Below are positions 1 to 8,195 of a stretch of DNA of 64,000 nucleotides, piece by piece. Below the pieces are notes generated by a model. The model was given only the letters and a program-made list of their open reading frames with translations. It did no database searches and had not been told where the DNA came from. The stretch is from Brevibacillus antibioticus (lineage in GTDB: Bacteria > Bacillota > Bacilli > Brevibacillales > Brevibacillaceae), in the NCBI RefSeq assembly GCF_005217615.1, contig NZ_SZNK01000001.1, forward strand, positions 1,507,501 to 1,571,500, written 5' to 3'. Every line of letters starts with the position of its first letter. Position 1 is the first letter of the stretch. Both the position numbers and the translations under genes were made by a program.

Positions 1-107
1 ATCTTGGAAAAAACCGTGGAAAAACGTTGGATGAAAAAGATCGCAACACAAATTTGCGACAATCGAACCATAATGATCGAAATGAAGGAACGGCAAAAGA
101 CCGCTGA
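1..107 (+). CDS. 3' end of an unidentified upstream gene (partial)
   Basis: Reading frame 3 is open from the window edge to a TGA at 105-107. It encodes a very polar tail of about 34 residues rich in Lys, Arg, Asn and Asp. The stop codon lies inside the stem of the terminator that follows, a common arrangement for a real gene end. The fragment is too short and low in complexity to identify. Frame 1 is also open, to a TAA near 153, so the frame choice is uncertain. Confidence 0.3.
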   Translation, partial: LGKNRGKTLDEKDRNTNLRQSNHNDRNEGTAKDR

Positions 108-125
108 GCAATCAGCGGTTTTCTT
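101..125 (+). terminator. Rho-independent terminator
   Basis: A 7-bp stem CCGCTGA/TCAGCGG (101-107 and 112-118) with a GCAA loop is followed by TTTTCTT. It ends the gene entering from the left edge. Confidence 0.75.
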
Positions 126-145
126 AATGGATATAGGTCATGATG

Positions 146-154
146 TGATATAAT
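146..154 (+). promoter_or_regulatory. Extended -10 promoter for the tenI-thiE group
   Basis: A perfect TATAAT at 149-154 is preceded by TG one base upstream (TGATATAAT), an extended -10 element. No good -35 box is visible. It lies 37 bp before the first start codon of the three-gene group and just after the upstream terminator. Confidence 0.5.
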
Positions 155-190
155 AGATTTTGTTTTTTTCTAGTGAGTGGAGGGAAACGT

Positions 191-553
191 ATGACGGAAC
201 CGATGCAGAATGTACAGCCGGTGACCTTGTCGTCACAGGCGTTTTTACTTTTGTGCAGACTATATGATGGCTGCTATGACGATTTGAAGCAAAATGAGCA
301 GTTTTACGAACTCGTGGAATCCATCGGTGATATTTTGTTGGCGGGCATAGAAACGTTGGAGAAACAGGAAACCAAGCCGAAAAATATTACTTTTCCACTT
401 ACCTTGCAACAAGCATTTTTCTTGCGTCGGCTCGTGGTTGAGCTGTTGGCTCAGTCGCCGACGGAACAAGAAGACCGAACGACGCAATGGCTGCAGGAAT
501 GTGTGACAGCACTCGCTGGAGGCGGTGTCCAACCTGATGTCAAGCACACGTGA
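191..553 (+). CDS. Hypothetical protein upstream of tenI
   Basis: This encodes about 120 residues, soluble and probably helical, with no family I recognise. I chose the ATG at 191 because GGAGGG lies six bases upstream at 179-184; a GTG at 173 would put that site inside the gene. The 3' end overlaps the likely tenI start by 17 bp, so the two are probably translationally coupled. The sequence is leucine-rich with one short polar linker in the middle. No signal peptide, membrane segment or metal-binding motif is evident. A link to thiamin metabolism would rest on position alone. Confidence 0.7.
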   Translation: MTEPMQNVQPVTLSSQAFLLLCRLYDGCYDDLKQNEQFYELVESIGDILLAGIETLEKQETKPKNITFPLTLQQAFFLRRLVVELLAQSPTEQEDRTTQWLQECVTALAGGGVQPDVKHT

Positions 554-1160
554 GCTGCATGTGATTACGAGCGGTCGGCATTCTCTTGATGACGTATTGC
601 GAATGGCAGAAGCTGCTTATGCAGGTGGTATGAACTTTTTACACATACGGGAAAAACAGCGTACCGCAAAGGAATGCATGGACTGGGTAAAGGCATTGGC
701 GAATGTCATCCCCCTTTCGTCCTTGATTGTGAATGATCGAGTGGACGTGGCTGCAGCGTCGGGTTGTGCAGGTGCTCACCTGGCATACCATAGCCTGTGC
801 CCTGTGGAAGCGAGAATGGTACTGAAAACTGGTCAAAAAATAGGGCGTTCCGTCCATTCCGTGGAGGAAGCACAGCAAGCCATTGCCGCACAAGTCGATT
901 ATTTGCTCTACGGACATATTTTTGCGAGTGGTTCGAAGCCGGGTCAGGCACCAAGAGGAACAATCGAACTCGCGCAAATGACGGCAAGATGGCAGGTGCC
1001 GATCATCGGACTCGGTGGTGTCACCCCGGAGCGGACGGCGCAAGTTTTGGAAGCAGGTTGTGCGGGCATTGCTGTTTTATCGGGGATCACAGATGCAACT
1101 GATGCCAAGTCAGCAGCCAGCGCTTATCGAGAGGCATTGGATCGTTGGGAGGGAAAATAA
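537..1160 (+). CDS. tenI: TenI-type thiazole tautomerase
   Basis: The predicted 207-residue protein has the ThiE/TenI TIM-barrel fold. Family members convert the thiazole product of ThiG to its aromatic tautomer in thiamin synthesis. It resembles B. subtilis TenI along its length: an IREK motif near residue 37, a VNDR segment, GRSVHS, then YGHIF, whose His matches the catalytic His of TenI, and a GLGGVTP phosphate-site loop near the C-terminus. It lacks the QLRDK motif of true ThiE, which the next gene has. The ATG at 537 follows a GGAGG at 518-522 with rather long spacing; a GTG at 525 is the alternative. thiE starts 3 bp downstream. Confidence 0.85.
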   Translation: MSSTRELHVITSGRHSLDDVLRMAEAAYAGGMNFLHIREKQRTAKECMDWVKALANVIPLSSLIVNDRVDVAAASGCAGAHLAYHSLCPVEARMVLKTGQKIGRSVHSVEEAQQAIAAQVDYLLYGHIFASGSKPGQAPRGTIELAQMTARWQVPIIGLGGVTPERTAQVLEAGCAGIAVLSGITDATDAKSAASAYREALDRWEGK

Positions 1161-1163
1161 AGC

Positions 1164-1826
1164 ATGCGTGATATAAAAAGACTTCGGGAAAAAATGGGTG
1201 TATACCTTGTCGTTGGTACGCAGGACTGCGAGTATTCCAGCGAAATGACCGTGCAAACCGTGGAAGCTGCATTGCGCGGAGGAGTGGGCACGCTTCAGCT
1301 GCGTGATAAAGGAAGCAAGCTGACTGCCGAGGAACAATATGAGCTGGGCAGACAATTACAACAGCTATGCCGTGACCACGATACCGTATTTTTTGTGAAT
1401 GACGATGTGGAACTGGCGATTGGCTTACAGGCAGACGGTATCCATGTCGGGCAAGATGACATGGCATTGGCAGAAGTACGCGCCAAAGTTGGCTCTGAGA
1501 TGTACATCGGTGTTTCGGCAGGTACGGTCGAAGAGGCGCTCGCTGCCCAAAACGGTGGCGTCGATTGTATTGGTGTAGGAGCGATGTTCGCTACCCGGTC
1601 CAAGGCAGATGCTGGAGAGCCTATCGGACCAGTTGGGCTAGAGGAGATCCGTAAGGCAGTCGGTAATGACTTGCCTATCGTCGGGATTGGTGGCATCACA
1701 CTGGAAAATGCCGCTGAAGTGCTTGCTGCAGGTGCCGATGGAGTCGCGATTATCAGTGCGATCAGCCAGGCCGAATCACCTGAAGAAGCAGCGCAAGCTC
1801 TACAGCGGATTGTAAGATCTCGTTAG
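1164..1826 (+). CDS. thiE: Thiamine-phosphate synthase
   Basis: A cytosolic 220-residue protein that in this family joins HMP-pyrophosphate to thiazole phosphate, releasing pyrophosphate, to give thiamin phosphate. Diagnostic motifs are visible in order: QLRDK (near residue 46), FVNDD, HVGQDD (near 95), the GVGAMF segment, and GIGGI (near 175) for the thiazole phosphate. The length is typical. GGGAGGG lies about ten bases before the ATG. It follows tenI by three bases, so the two form an operon giving tautomerase and coupling enzyme together. Confidence 0.93.
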   Translation: MRDIKRLREKMGVYLVVGTQDCEYSSEMTVQTVEAALRGGVGTLQLRDKGSKLTAEEQYELGRQLQQLCRDHDTVFFVNDDVELAIGLQADGIHVGQDDMALAEVRAKVGSEMYIGVSAGTVEEALAAQNGGVDCIGVGAMFATRSKADAGEPIGPVGLEEIRKAVGNDLPIVGIGGITLENAAEVLAAGADGVAIISAISQAESPEEAAQALQRIVRSR

Positions 1827-1913
1827 CACGGACAAAGCGACGATTACATATGGTAGGGTAATAGAAACAAACCAGGATGCTGTAATCATAGCGATCAAAA
1901 GGAGGTGAAGCCG

Positions 1914-2822
1914 ATGAAAAATCGGATTTACCGCATCGGATATGAATGGGTGAGCAAGCGGGAATTGCTCGAGCGATTGTTCATGACCGACTGCATTCTT
2001 ATCGAACACAAGCGTATGCATCCTCCACCGGAGGATCAAGATACGGAATTGCCACCAGAAAAGGAAGTTCATGCTGTTTTGGTTCGCAGCCAGCGTCGCC
2101 CGGGCGAATGGGTGACGTTTAACGGGCTATATGAAATACAGACGAGAGAGCCTATTCCTTGGATAGAGTCACCGCTGGAGTACCATCAATTCGGCGTAGA
2201 ATTGATTCCCGGTAATATTCGCAGGGAAAAGGCACCTCAAGGCAGGATACCAGCGCGAACCAAGCTGCAAATCGCAGCTGTGCGGCAAGATACGGTCTTT
2301 GTCACGGTTCCTGGGCATCCGTCCAGGCGTTACGAAATGTCGTTGGCTCACGCGCGTTTTGCCAAGGATAACCCCACAGAATTGGAAATGAAGCTGCAAG
2401 TATACGCTTTTCCTCCACGCAACGATATTTTTGTGGATTGGTTATTGAAAGAAGGCCGCAAAACAGGAATCATTACGCGCCCCAATCAGGAAAGGGTAGA
2501 AAAATCAGCTTTTCAGGTGTGGGAAGATCTACGCCAAGAATACGGCATTAGTGTCAGCGCGGCATTGCTTGCGATTAAACAGGCACTCATTGTTCTGGAT
2601 CGTGCTGGTGTCGAGACTGACTTCCCATACCCGCCCCAGGAGCGATCGGATATATCTTTGTTCAACGAATCGGAGCGAGATGCCTTTTATTCCTACCAAT
2701 CCGTTCGATGTGCGATGGCCGCAGTCGCTGCTCTGCTGACGGTAGACCCGAAAGATCCGTTGCAGGATACACTGTTGATGGATATTATGCTCGAGCAACA
2801 AATCAACCGCAGGCGCGAATAG
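1914..2822 (+). CDS. Hypothetical protein, about 302 residues
   Basis: I do not recognise this protein. I chose the ATG at 1914 because a strong GGAGGTG at 1901-1907 sits seven bases upstream; an in-frame GTG at 1905 lies inside that site. The sequence is soluble and rich in charged residues. It has no transmembrane segment, signal peptide or cysteine motif. The middle is rich in beta-strand-like stretches and the C-terminal third is helical. It probably has its own transcription start after thiE. Function is unknown. Confidence 0.75.
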   Translation: MKNRIYRIGYEWVSKRELLERLFMTDCILIEHKRMHPPPEDQDTELPPEKEVHAVLVRSQRRPGEWVTFNGLYEIQTREPIPWIESPLEYHQFGVELIPGNIRREKAPQGRIPARTKLQIAAVRQDTVFVTVPGHPSRRYEMSLAHARFAKDNPTELEMKLQVYAFPPRNDIFVDWLLKEGRKTGIITRPNQERVEKSAFQVWEDLRQEYGISVSAALLAIKQALIVLDRAGVETDFPYPPQERSDISLFNESERDAFYSYQSVRCAMAAVAALLTVDPKDPLQDTLLMDIMLEQQINRRRE

Positions 2823-2908
2823 CGTTTGCGGTTTTTAGGTTTTTCGCTAAAAGGAGTAGTATAATGGGAGTTAGTAGATGAACCCAATGAAAAGGACGTG
2901 TGACCATC

Positions 2909-3199
2909 ATGTATGTATCCATGAACAGACTGACTGTACCAGCAGACTACCAATCCCATTTGGAACGTGCATTTGGTAATGGGGGGGAACGGATGAAGGA
3001 GGTTCCTGGTTTTTTGGAGTTCCTTTTTCTGGCACCAACGGAAGGTGACGAATACGTTGTTTTTACGAAGTGGACAGATGAGGAATCATTTAAAAATTGG
3101 ACAGAAAGCGAGGCTTTCAAGCGCGCGCATACAGGAACCAACCCAAATAGCCCGGTGAAATCGGATTTGCGCAATTACGCTGTCAAATCCCATTCATAA
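2909..3199 (+). CDS. Heme-degrading monooxygenase, HmoA/IsdG type (ABM domain)
   Basis: A 96-residue cytosolic protein with the antibiotic-biosynthesis-monooxygenase fold. It matches the Bacillus HmoA pattern: a VNR-like first strand (SMNRLTVP), an EVPGF turn near residue 34, a GDEYVVFTKW strand, and a W-x3-EAFKRAH helix whose His is the expected heme ligand. The family cleaves heme to release iron. The ATG at 2909 follows AAAGGA at 2891-2896 with long spacing; a GTG at 2900 is possible. It is a single gene closed by a clear terminator. Confidence 0.8.
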   Translation: MYVSMNRLTVPADYQSHLERAFGNGGERMKEVPGFLEFLFLAPTEGDEYVVFTKWTDEESFKNWTESEAFKRAHTGTNPNSPVKSDLRNYAVKSHS

Positions 3200-3202
3200 A
3201 GC

Positions 3203-3237
3203 AAAAGCATTTGTCTCTACGGGGGCAAATGCTTTTT
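3203..3237 (+). terminator. Rho-independent terminator after the monooxygenase gene
   Basis: An 11-bp stem, AAAAGCATTTG at 3203-3213 with CAAATGCTTTT from 3226, is followed by a T run. The A-rich left arm would also let it act in the reverse direction. Confidence 0.85.
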
Positions 3238-3340
3238 AGATGGTTGAATAATAAACATTCTTTACCATTTTATGCTCGATCGTGATATGATAGAAAATGG
3301 CGGGAAAGCGTTTTCAGACAAACATGTTTAGGAGGTGAAG

Positions 3341-3421
3341 GTGTCATTCTCTTCATCAAGCCGCTTTACATCTTGTCTCAATTACGTTCATAATAGAGCC
3401 TATACATACTTGGAAAAATAG
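3341..3421 (+). CDS. Possible 26-residue leader peptide upstream of the sensor kinase
   Basis: A GTG at 3341 has an excellent AGGAGG at 3330-3335 and opens a 26-codon frame ending in TAG at 3419-3421, 36 bp before the kinase start. The peptide is Ser-rich at its start and resembles nothing I know. It may be a translated leader, or the ribosome site may serve another purpose. The evidence is only the site and the open frame. Confidence 0.3.
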   Translation: MSFSSSSRFTSCLNYVHNRAYTYLEK

Positions 3422-3457
3422 CCTCAATGAAGCACGGAGAAAAGGAGCCAGAGTGTT

Positions 3458-4984
3458 TTGAAAAATCGAATAACTAAGTATCTTACTCATTTGGTCCCTG
3501 CGGCGGTGGCCAAGACGTTTTCCTTTCTTTCAGATCATCATTACTCTGCTTTGCTTCTAGAAGACCGCGAAAATACAGAGGCTTTGTTTGTTCAGCAAAT
3601 CACGAAATGGATTGAAGTAGTAAAAGTAGTTGACACGTATGCATACGAGCGAGAATGGAGCGAAATGGCGTACAAATTTTCGTTGCTTGGAATGAATCTT
3701 ACTTATTTGCAGCAATTTTTGCGCAAGTGTCGAGATGTTATTATGGAAGAGATGAATAATAACGCATTTTCTCTTGCCACGGCGGAAATGGAGCGAGTAG
3801 AGCTTTTGCAAGCACAGATTCGTCTCTATCAATCGATGGACTACATTTTGCATCAAATGGACGTTGTCTTCAACAAAAATTCGCAACAATTTCCGGTTGA
3901 GAAAACCCCAACTTCTCCTACAAGCTCGGCCAAAGGAGAAGATGTTACAATGCTCGCTGAACAGGAGCTTGTCCAATTGGTTCTGCAGTCCAGTGATATT
4001 GCCGTCTTGATGATCGACCGCCAGTTAAGAGTCATTGAAGCGAATTACGCTGTCTGTCATTTATTTGGCGTAGATCGGAATCAACTCATTGGTCGAAACA
4101 TTGATCATGCCCTTCGCCCTCATGTAAGCGAGCGTTTTGTCCAGTGGGTGATTGAACGCGGGCAGTCTGGGCATTATGTTGCGGAATACAGAGGCAAGTG
4201 GACGACAGTTAGTACGAGCCCCATTTATTATAATGGAGAAATGTGGGGAGCGATCGCCGTTCTTCGGAATGTTACGGAAAGCAAAAAGTACGAAGAAGAA
4301 TTGAGCAAGCGTGAAGCGCTGGCAGCAGTTGGGCAACTGGCTGCTGGGATGGCACATGAGATTCGGAATCCACTGACGGCCATTAAGGGCTTCATTCAGT
4401 TGTTGCGGGAGCAAGGGGAAGCAAATCGTAGTGAATCTTATTTTTCTGTTATCTTAACGGAAATTGAACGCATTGATGGGCTGTTGAACGATGTTCTTGT
4501 TTTGGCCCGGTACAGGGATGATAAAATCGTATCGGAACGTTTCTTAGTGATGGACGAATTATATGGCGTCATTCGTTTACTGGAGCCAGAAGCAAATCGA
4601 AGAGGAATCAAGCTTGAACTGGACATTGCACAAGGCGAGTGGCATGTGTTTGGTCATCGTTCGCGAATCAAACAAGCTATCTTGAACATCTTGAAAAACG
4701 CGCTTGAAGCATTGATGACCCAGGGCAATCTCGTTCATGTGAAAGTGTACTCATCTCTCAATCAAGTCATCATTGTTGTGGAAGATAACGGACCTGGTCT
4801 ATCAGATTCTTGCCTGCAAAATTTATTCGTTCCTTTTTATACGACCAAACAAGAGGGAACGGGGTTAGGTTTGTCTACGACACAACGCATCATCGCGGAT
4901 CACGGTGGCGAACTCTATGCGGAAAACTCTCCGAAATGGAAAGGAGCCCGTTTTGAGATTCGTTTACCTCTTTCAATTTCCTGA
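3458..4984 (+). CDS. Soluble PAS-domain sensor histidine kinase (KinB/KinE-like)
   Basis: This 508-residue cytosolic kinase has an unrecognised helical N-terminal region (about 1-150), a PAS sensor domain (about 170-275), and a HisKA/HATPase core. The phospho-His lies in AHEIRNPLTAIKG near residue 305. The ATP site shows N-box NILKNALEAL, G1 EDNGPGL and G2 GTGLGL. No transmembrane segment is visible, so the signal is intracellular. The H-box style is that of Bacillus sporulation-type kinases. No response regulator gene is adjacent on the same strand, which makes it an orphan kinase that could feed a phosphorelay. Start: TTG at 3458, with AAAGGAG at 3441-3447. Confidence 0.88.
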   Translation: MKNRITKYLTHLVPAAVAKTFSFLSDHHYSALLLEDRENTEALFVQQITKWIEVVKVVDTYAYEREWSEMAYKFSLLGMNLTYLQQFLRKCRDVIMEEMNNNAFSLATAEMERVELLQAQIRLYQSMDYILHQMDVVFNKNSQQFPVEKTPTSPTSSAKGEDVTMLAEQELVQLVLQSSDIAVLMIDRQLRVIEANYAVCHLFGVDRNQLIGRNIDHALRPHVSERFVQWVIERGQSGHYVAEYRGKWTTVSTSPIYYNGEMWGAIAVLRNVTESKKYEEELSKREALAAVGQLAAGMAHEIRNPLTAIKGFIQLLREQGEANRSESYFSVILTEIERIDGLLNDVLVLARYRDDKIVSERFLVMDELYGVIRLLEPEANRRGIKLELDIAQGEWHVFGHRSRIKQAILNILKNALEALMTQGNLVHVKVYSSLNQVIIVVEDNGPGLSDSCLQNLFVPFYTTKQEGTGLGLSTTQRIIADHGGELYAENSPKWKGARFEIRLPLSIS

Positions 4985-5009
4985 AAAAACAAAAAAATAT
5001 TGTGACTGT

Positions 5010-5037
5010 AGACGGATCGAATATCCGTCTTTTTTTA
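5010..5037 (+). terminator. Rho-independent terminator after the kinase gene
   Basis: An 8-bp stem AGACGGAT/ATCCGTCT (5010-5017 and 5023-5030) is followed by seven T residues. Confidence 0.85.
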
Positions 5038-5108
5038 TGTTTGAGTGAGCGAATGGTCCTATTAGCAAAAAAGTTGCAAGTCTTTCGAATCAATCTTTTT
5101 GTTAGTTG

Positions 5109-5138
5109 TTGTCAAAGCGTGTCGATCAGTGGAATAAT
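5109..5138 (+). promoter_or_regulatory. Possible sigma-A promoter for the 5177 gene
   Basis: TTGTCA at 5109-5114 is followed after 18 bp by AATAAT at 5133-5138, about 40 bp before the start codon. The -10 match is moderate. Confidence 0.35.
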
Positions 5139-5176
5139 TTACAAAACGGTTACAATTTGAACGGAGTTGAACAACG

Positions 5177-5686
5177 GTGATACGGATGCTGAAAAAAAAC
5201 GAAACGAGGTGGAGCTACTGGGAGGTTTGGTATGACGAATCGGAGCACCTTTACACTGTTCATTACGGAAATGTCGGAGAAATTGGCGACTATTTTGCGG
5301 TAGTAGCGGAGCAGATCGAGGGAAGGCCTGATGAGGTTTTACAAAGCTGGGCAGAACAGATGAAAGAACAAGGGTATCGGGTCATGAAAGAGAACGATTT
5401 CCATCCGATGATCATTCGCTTTCCCCATTTGTGTGAGTCAGAGATTGAAATGCGCTATTTTATCGAACAGCTGTTGGACGAATGCTTGGGAAAGACAGGG
5501 AATGGCCACAGCGACGGTGGGGAAGACAGTGAGAGGACATTGGCAGTGATTTGCCGGGTGATCGATACGAAGAAAGCGGCTGCTACCGTATTTGAAGCGA
5601 TGTCTAGCGCACAGCTGGTGGAGAGATTTTCCGTCAGCTTAAAGCAGGAGGATGGAAACTTGATTCCACTCAATCCTCCTGCCTAA
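5177..5686 (+). CDS. Hypothetical protein, about 169 residues
   Basis: An acidic soluble protein that I do not recognise. Its first 30 residues (W-x2-W-E-V-W-Y ... VHYGNVGEIGD) loosely resemble a WGR-type module, but too weakly to assign. Two Trp-rich strands are followed by helical segments. No signal peptide or membrane segment is visible. The GTG at 5177 fits ACGGAG at 5161-5166; the next in-frame ATG at 5186 is too far from it. It converges on the two-component genes, whose last codon lies 11 bp away, with no obvious terminator between them. Confidence 0.7.
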   Translation: MIRMLKKNETRWSYWEVWYDESEHLYTVHYGNVGEIGDYFAVVAEQIEGRPDEVLQSWAEQMKEQGYRVMKENDFHPMIIRFPHLCESEIEMRYFIEQLLDECLGKTGNGHSDGGEDSERTLAVICRVIDTKKAAATVFEAMSSAQLVERFSVSLKQEDGNLIPLNPPA

Positions 5687-5697
5687 AACGATCAGAT

Positions 5698-6384
5698 TTA
5701 TTTCACGATTTTGTGCCGCAGAGCTTTTGCTACTGCCTGTGTACGATCCTCGACACCCATTTTTTGCAAGATCCGATGAACGTGTGTTTTTACAGTGCCT
5801 TCTGATATAAACAAGTTTTGCGCAATCTGATCATTTCGATAGCCATTTGCGATCTGTTGAAGTACATCCAGTTCTCGATCCGTGAGTTCATCTAGCAAGA
5901 CTGATTGGGAGGTGGTCGTCGAATCTGGTGTCTCACGTTGACCTTGCAGAGCTTCGGCAAGGGCCTTTGCAGCTGTTACGGTGTGGAAGAGTGCTTCTCC
6001 CTGGTGGGCTCTGCGAATCAGATCAAGCATTTCCTGAGAGTCGGCATCCTTTAGCATATAGCCAATAGCACCAGCGCGAATCCCTTCCACCACATAATTG
6101 TGATTGTCAAAGGTGGTAAGAATCAATACCTTCGTGCGAGGATGCTGTTGCATGATTTCCCTGGTGGCTTCAATTCCAGACTTGTTGGGCATCTGAACAT
6201 CCATTAAAACGACATCAGGTGCGAGGGCGCCAATTAGTTCTACTGCTTCTACACCATCGGAAGCTTCTCCAATTACTTCCATATCGGATTGCATTTGAAT
6301 GACATAACCTAAACCTTGGCGAATCATGGTTTGGTCATCTACTAGGACCACGCGAATGGCTCCTTCTTTTTGTTTACCGGTCAT
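5698..6384 (-). CDS. NarL/FixJ-family response regulator
   Basis: A 228-residue regulator. The receiver domain (about 10-125) has the acidic pair VDDQ, the phospho-acceptor Asp in VLMDVQMP, Thr in LTTF, and Lys in MLKDAD. The LuxR-type HTH (about 160-225) has LTDREL, a helix ending in GTVKTHVHRILQKM. It overlaps the kinase gene by 4 bp (ATGA), so the pair is translationally coupled. Family members act as DNA-binding dimers at inverted repeats. Two such repeats lie in front of this operon and are the natural candidate sites. The pair resembles LiaRS/DesKR-type systems in layout. Confidence 0.92.
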   Translation of the reverse strand: MTGKQKEGAIRVVLVDDQTMIRQGLGYVIQMQSDMEVIGEASDGVEAVELIGALAPDVVLMDVQMPNKSGIEATREIMQQHPRTKVLILTTFDNHNYVVEGIRAGAIGYMLKDADSQEMLDLIRRAHQGEALFHTVTAAKALAEALQGQRETPDSTTTSQSVLLDELTDRELDVLQQIANGYRNDQIAQNLFISEGTVKTHVHRILQKMGVEDRTQAVAKALRHKIVK

Positions 6385-7583
6385 GTTCGCATGCTCCTTT
6401 CAGGTTCAGTCTGGCGAATTGGAAAGCTGAAATCGAGTTGGAATCCGTGGGGTTCTCGTATGCGATAGGCGAGAGTTCCGTTCAATAATTGAATTCGCTC
6501 AGATATGCCAGTTAGGCCAAAGCCAGGTTTGATTTTTTGGTCGCTCGTGATACTTCCGTCGTCGCGGATGGACAACAAAAGGATGTCCTTCTTTTGTTCA
6601 ATGATGACGAGTATTTCTTTTGCGTCAGAATGACGGAGGGAATTGGTGATCGCTTCTTGCAAAATTCGATAAAACGTTATCGTCATTTCCTGAGAGAGTG
6701 GGATGTCCAAATCGGAGCATATCAGCTCCATCTTTATTCCTGTATGCTTTTGAGCCTGCGACAAAAGAGCCCGCAGAGGCGTAAGTCCCAAGGAGGTTTT
6801 ATCCAGAGCCAGTGTATGGACTGACGTGCGAATATCCTCCAGACTTTGCTTGGCAACACCGAGCATGTTGCGCACGGCTTCTTGTGCATTGTCAGGTCCA
6901 TCCTGCAACATATACTTTAAGGCATGTAGCTGGACAATGAGTGAAGTCAAGCTATGGCCCAATGCATCGTGAATATCACGGGCAATTCTCGTTCGTTCCT
7001 CCAGAACCGCTACTTGAAGAGAATGAAGCGCAGCTTCTTGAAGTTGTAAGTGCGCCTCTTGCAACTCTGTATGAGTTTTTTGTAGCTGCTGCAGGTGCTG
7101 TTGGTTGGTTTCATATGCTTCTGTTTGAATTCGATAGCCACGTGCGCCGATATAGCAACCCACATACGTAAGAATATAAGAGATGATATGGGTGAATTTT
7201 AGGTTTTCTTCAAAATACAAAAAAAGCGTACTGCACGTACCAAAAAAAGTAGCATAGGCCAACGCACGGTGTCCATGAATGTGAAAACCGATAAAAACAG
7301 CGAGTGGGAGCATCAAGCCGAAGCCCTCTCCACCCAAGATGAGAGATTTTAGTAAGGAGACCATTCCCAGCACGACTGTCACTAACTCGAATTGGAAAGG
7401 CTTCCATTTTTTCTTGGAAGTCCAAAATACCACAAGGTAACAAATAAATAGTACAATGGTAAGGGAAAATTGCAACGGAGTTTCCCGTTTAAATGAATCA
7501 GGAAGCAAAGCTAATACAATTAAGATGGAAAACCACATGATCAGCAAACGTTTTTGTATGGCTTTCATCATTATCTTCAACAA
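6381..7583 (-). CDS. Membrane sensor histidine kinase (HisKA_3 type)
   Basis: The N-terminal 150 residues hold about five hydrophobic membrane segments. A coiled-coil linker rich in Gln, Leu and Glu follows, then the HisKA_3 dimerisation box with the phospho-His in ARDIHDALGHSL, and a short HATPase domain with N-box ITNSLRHS and G-box GFGLTGI. There is no large extracellular domain, so sensing is probably at or within the membrane. I favour a TTG at 7583, with AGAAGGA correctly spaced upstream; an in-frame GTG at 7616 has no clear ribosome site. It is the first gene of the two-gene operon with the regulator above. Confidence 0.85.
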   Translation of the reverse strand: MLKIMMKAIQKRLLIMWFSILIVLALLPDSFKRETPLQFSLTIVLFICYLVVFWTSKKKWKPFQFELVTVVLGMVSLLKSLILGGEGFGLMLPLAVFIGFHIHGHRALAYATFFGTCSTLFLYFEENLKFTHIISYILTYVGCYIGARGYRIQTEAYETNQQHLQQLQKTHTELQEAHLQLQEAALHSLQVAVLEERTRIARDIHDALGHSLTSLIVQLHALKYMLQDGPDNAQEAVRNMLGVAKQSLEDIRTSVHTLALDKTSLGLTPLRALLSQAQKHTGIKMELICSDLDIPLSQEMTITFYRILQEAITNSLRHSDAKEILVIIEQKKDILLLSIRDDGSITSDQKIKPGFGLTGISERIQLLNGTLAYRIREPHGFQLDFSFPIRQTEPERSMRT

Positions 7584-7643
7584 TGAGAAGTCCTTCTTTC
7601 TCTGCCGGATAATCACTTAACTTCATTCTAGCATGCGTTGTCG

Positions 7644-7692
7644 TCTATCTCCAGATAGATAAATCCTTGTCAGAAATCTACCCCTGGGTAGA
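7644..7692. promoter_or_regulatory. Twin palindromic operators upstream of the two-component operon
   Basis: Two 16-bp near-perfect palindromes, TCTATCTCCAGATAGA (7644-7659) and TCTACCCCTGGGTAGA (7677-7692), share the outer TCTA...TAGA frame. Their centres are 33 bp apart, about three helical turns, so both would face the same side of DNA. They sit just upstream of the kinase gene and fit binding of a NarL-type dimer, probably the regulator of this operon acting on its own promoter. Confidence 0.6.
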
Positions 7693-7787
7693 CTTCACTA
7701 CATATACATTTCAGTAAAATTATTTTTGGGAAATAAATGATTAGTTATGGGTGGAAGTGGTTAAGTAGGATGGCAAGGGAGGTTCTC

Positions 7788-8120
7788 ATGAAAGAACTGA
7801 TTCAGTTGGCAAAACTCCTGCAAGAAGCCAGTGTTTTGTTTACCACGATTTCTGAGCAAGAGCTGGATACAAGCGATGTAACCTGGCAGCAGGTCTTGAT
7901 TCTGGAGCAGCTTGGAAACGGGCCAAAAACGATGGGGGACATAAGTAAGACTGTCGGTCTTTCATACAGCACAACTTCCGGTCTCATTAACCGGTTGGAG
8001 CAGGAAAACCTGGTACGCAGGTTCCGAGACCAAGCAGATCGACGAGTTGTGTGGGTGTCACTGACAGAGCGTTTATACCGACAGCGAGATGTGAAATGGG
8101 GAAATTCACAAACGGTTTAA
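7788..8120 (+). CDS. MarR-family regulator, C-terminally short
   Basis: Starting from the ATG at 7788 (AAGGGAGG at 7775-7782), this encodes 110 residues. The winged-helix core is clear: TWQQVLILEQL, the recognition-helix region GLSYSTTSGLINRLEQENLV, and the wing RDQADRRVVWVSLTE. Normal MarR proteins run another 30-40 residues to form the dimerising helices. Here the reading frame ends shortly after the wing in an unrelated basic tail. The gene may be truncated, or dimerise only through its N-terminal helix. It precedes an efflux operon with paired palindromes in between, so it is the likely local repressor. Confidence 0.7.
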   Translation: MKELIQLAKLLQEASVLFTTISEQELDTSDVTWQQVLILEQLGNGPKTMGDISKTVGLSYSTTSGLINRLEQENLVRRFRDQADRRVVWVSLTERLYRQRDVKWGNSQTV

Positions 8121-8140
8121 AATGGTTTCACCCTTTTATG

Positions 8141-8195
8141 TTTCGTTAAACGAAATGTTACTCGAAGTTCACCTTCTTCATTTCGTTATGCGAAC
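8141..8195. promoter_or_regulatory. Paired palindromes, probable MarR-type operators of the efflux operon
   Basis: TTTCGTTAAACGAAA at 8141-8155 is a perfect 7-1-7 palindrome. A second copy at 8181-8195, TTTCGTTATGCGAAC, keeps the TTCGTT...CGAA core. Centres are 40 bp apart. They lie between the MarR-type gene and the RND pump gene, the usual position and size of MarR binding sites. Confidence 0.6.

Noticed and set aside
1295-1699. Long minus-strand frame inside thiE
   Set aside because: Low-complexity Ser/Thr/Pro composition is typical of an antisense shadow; the plus-strand thiE motifs are complete.
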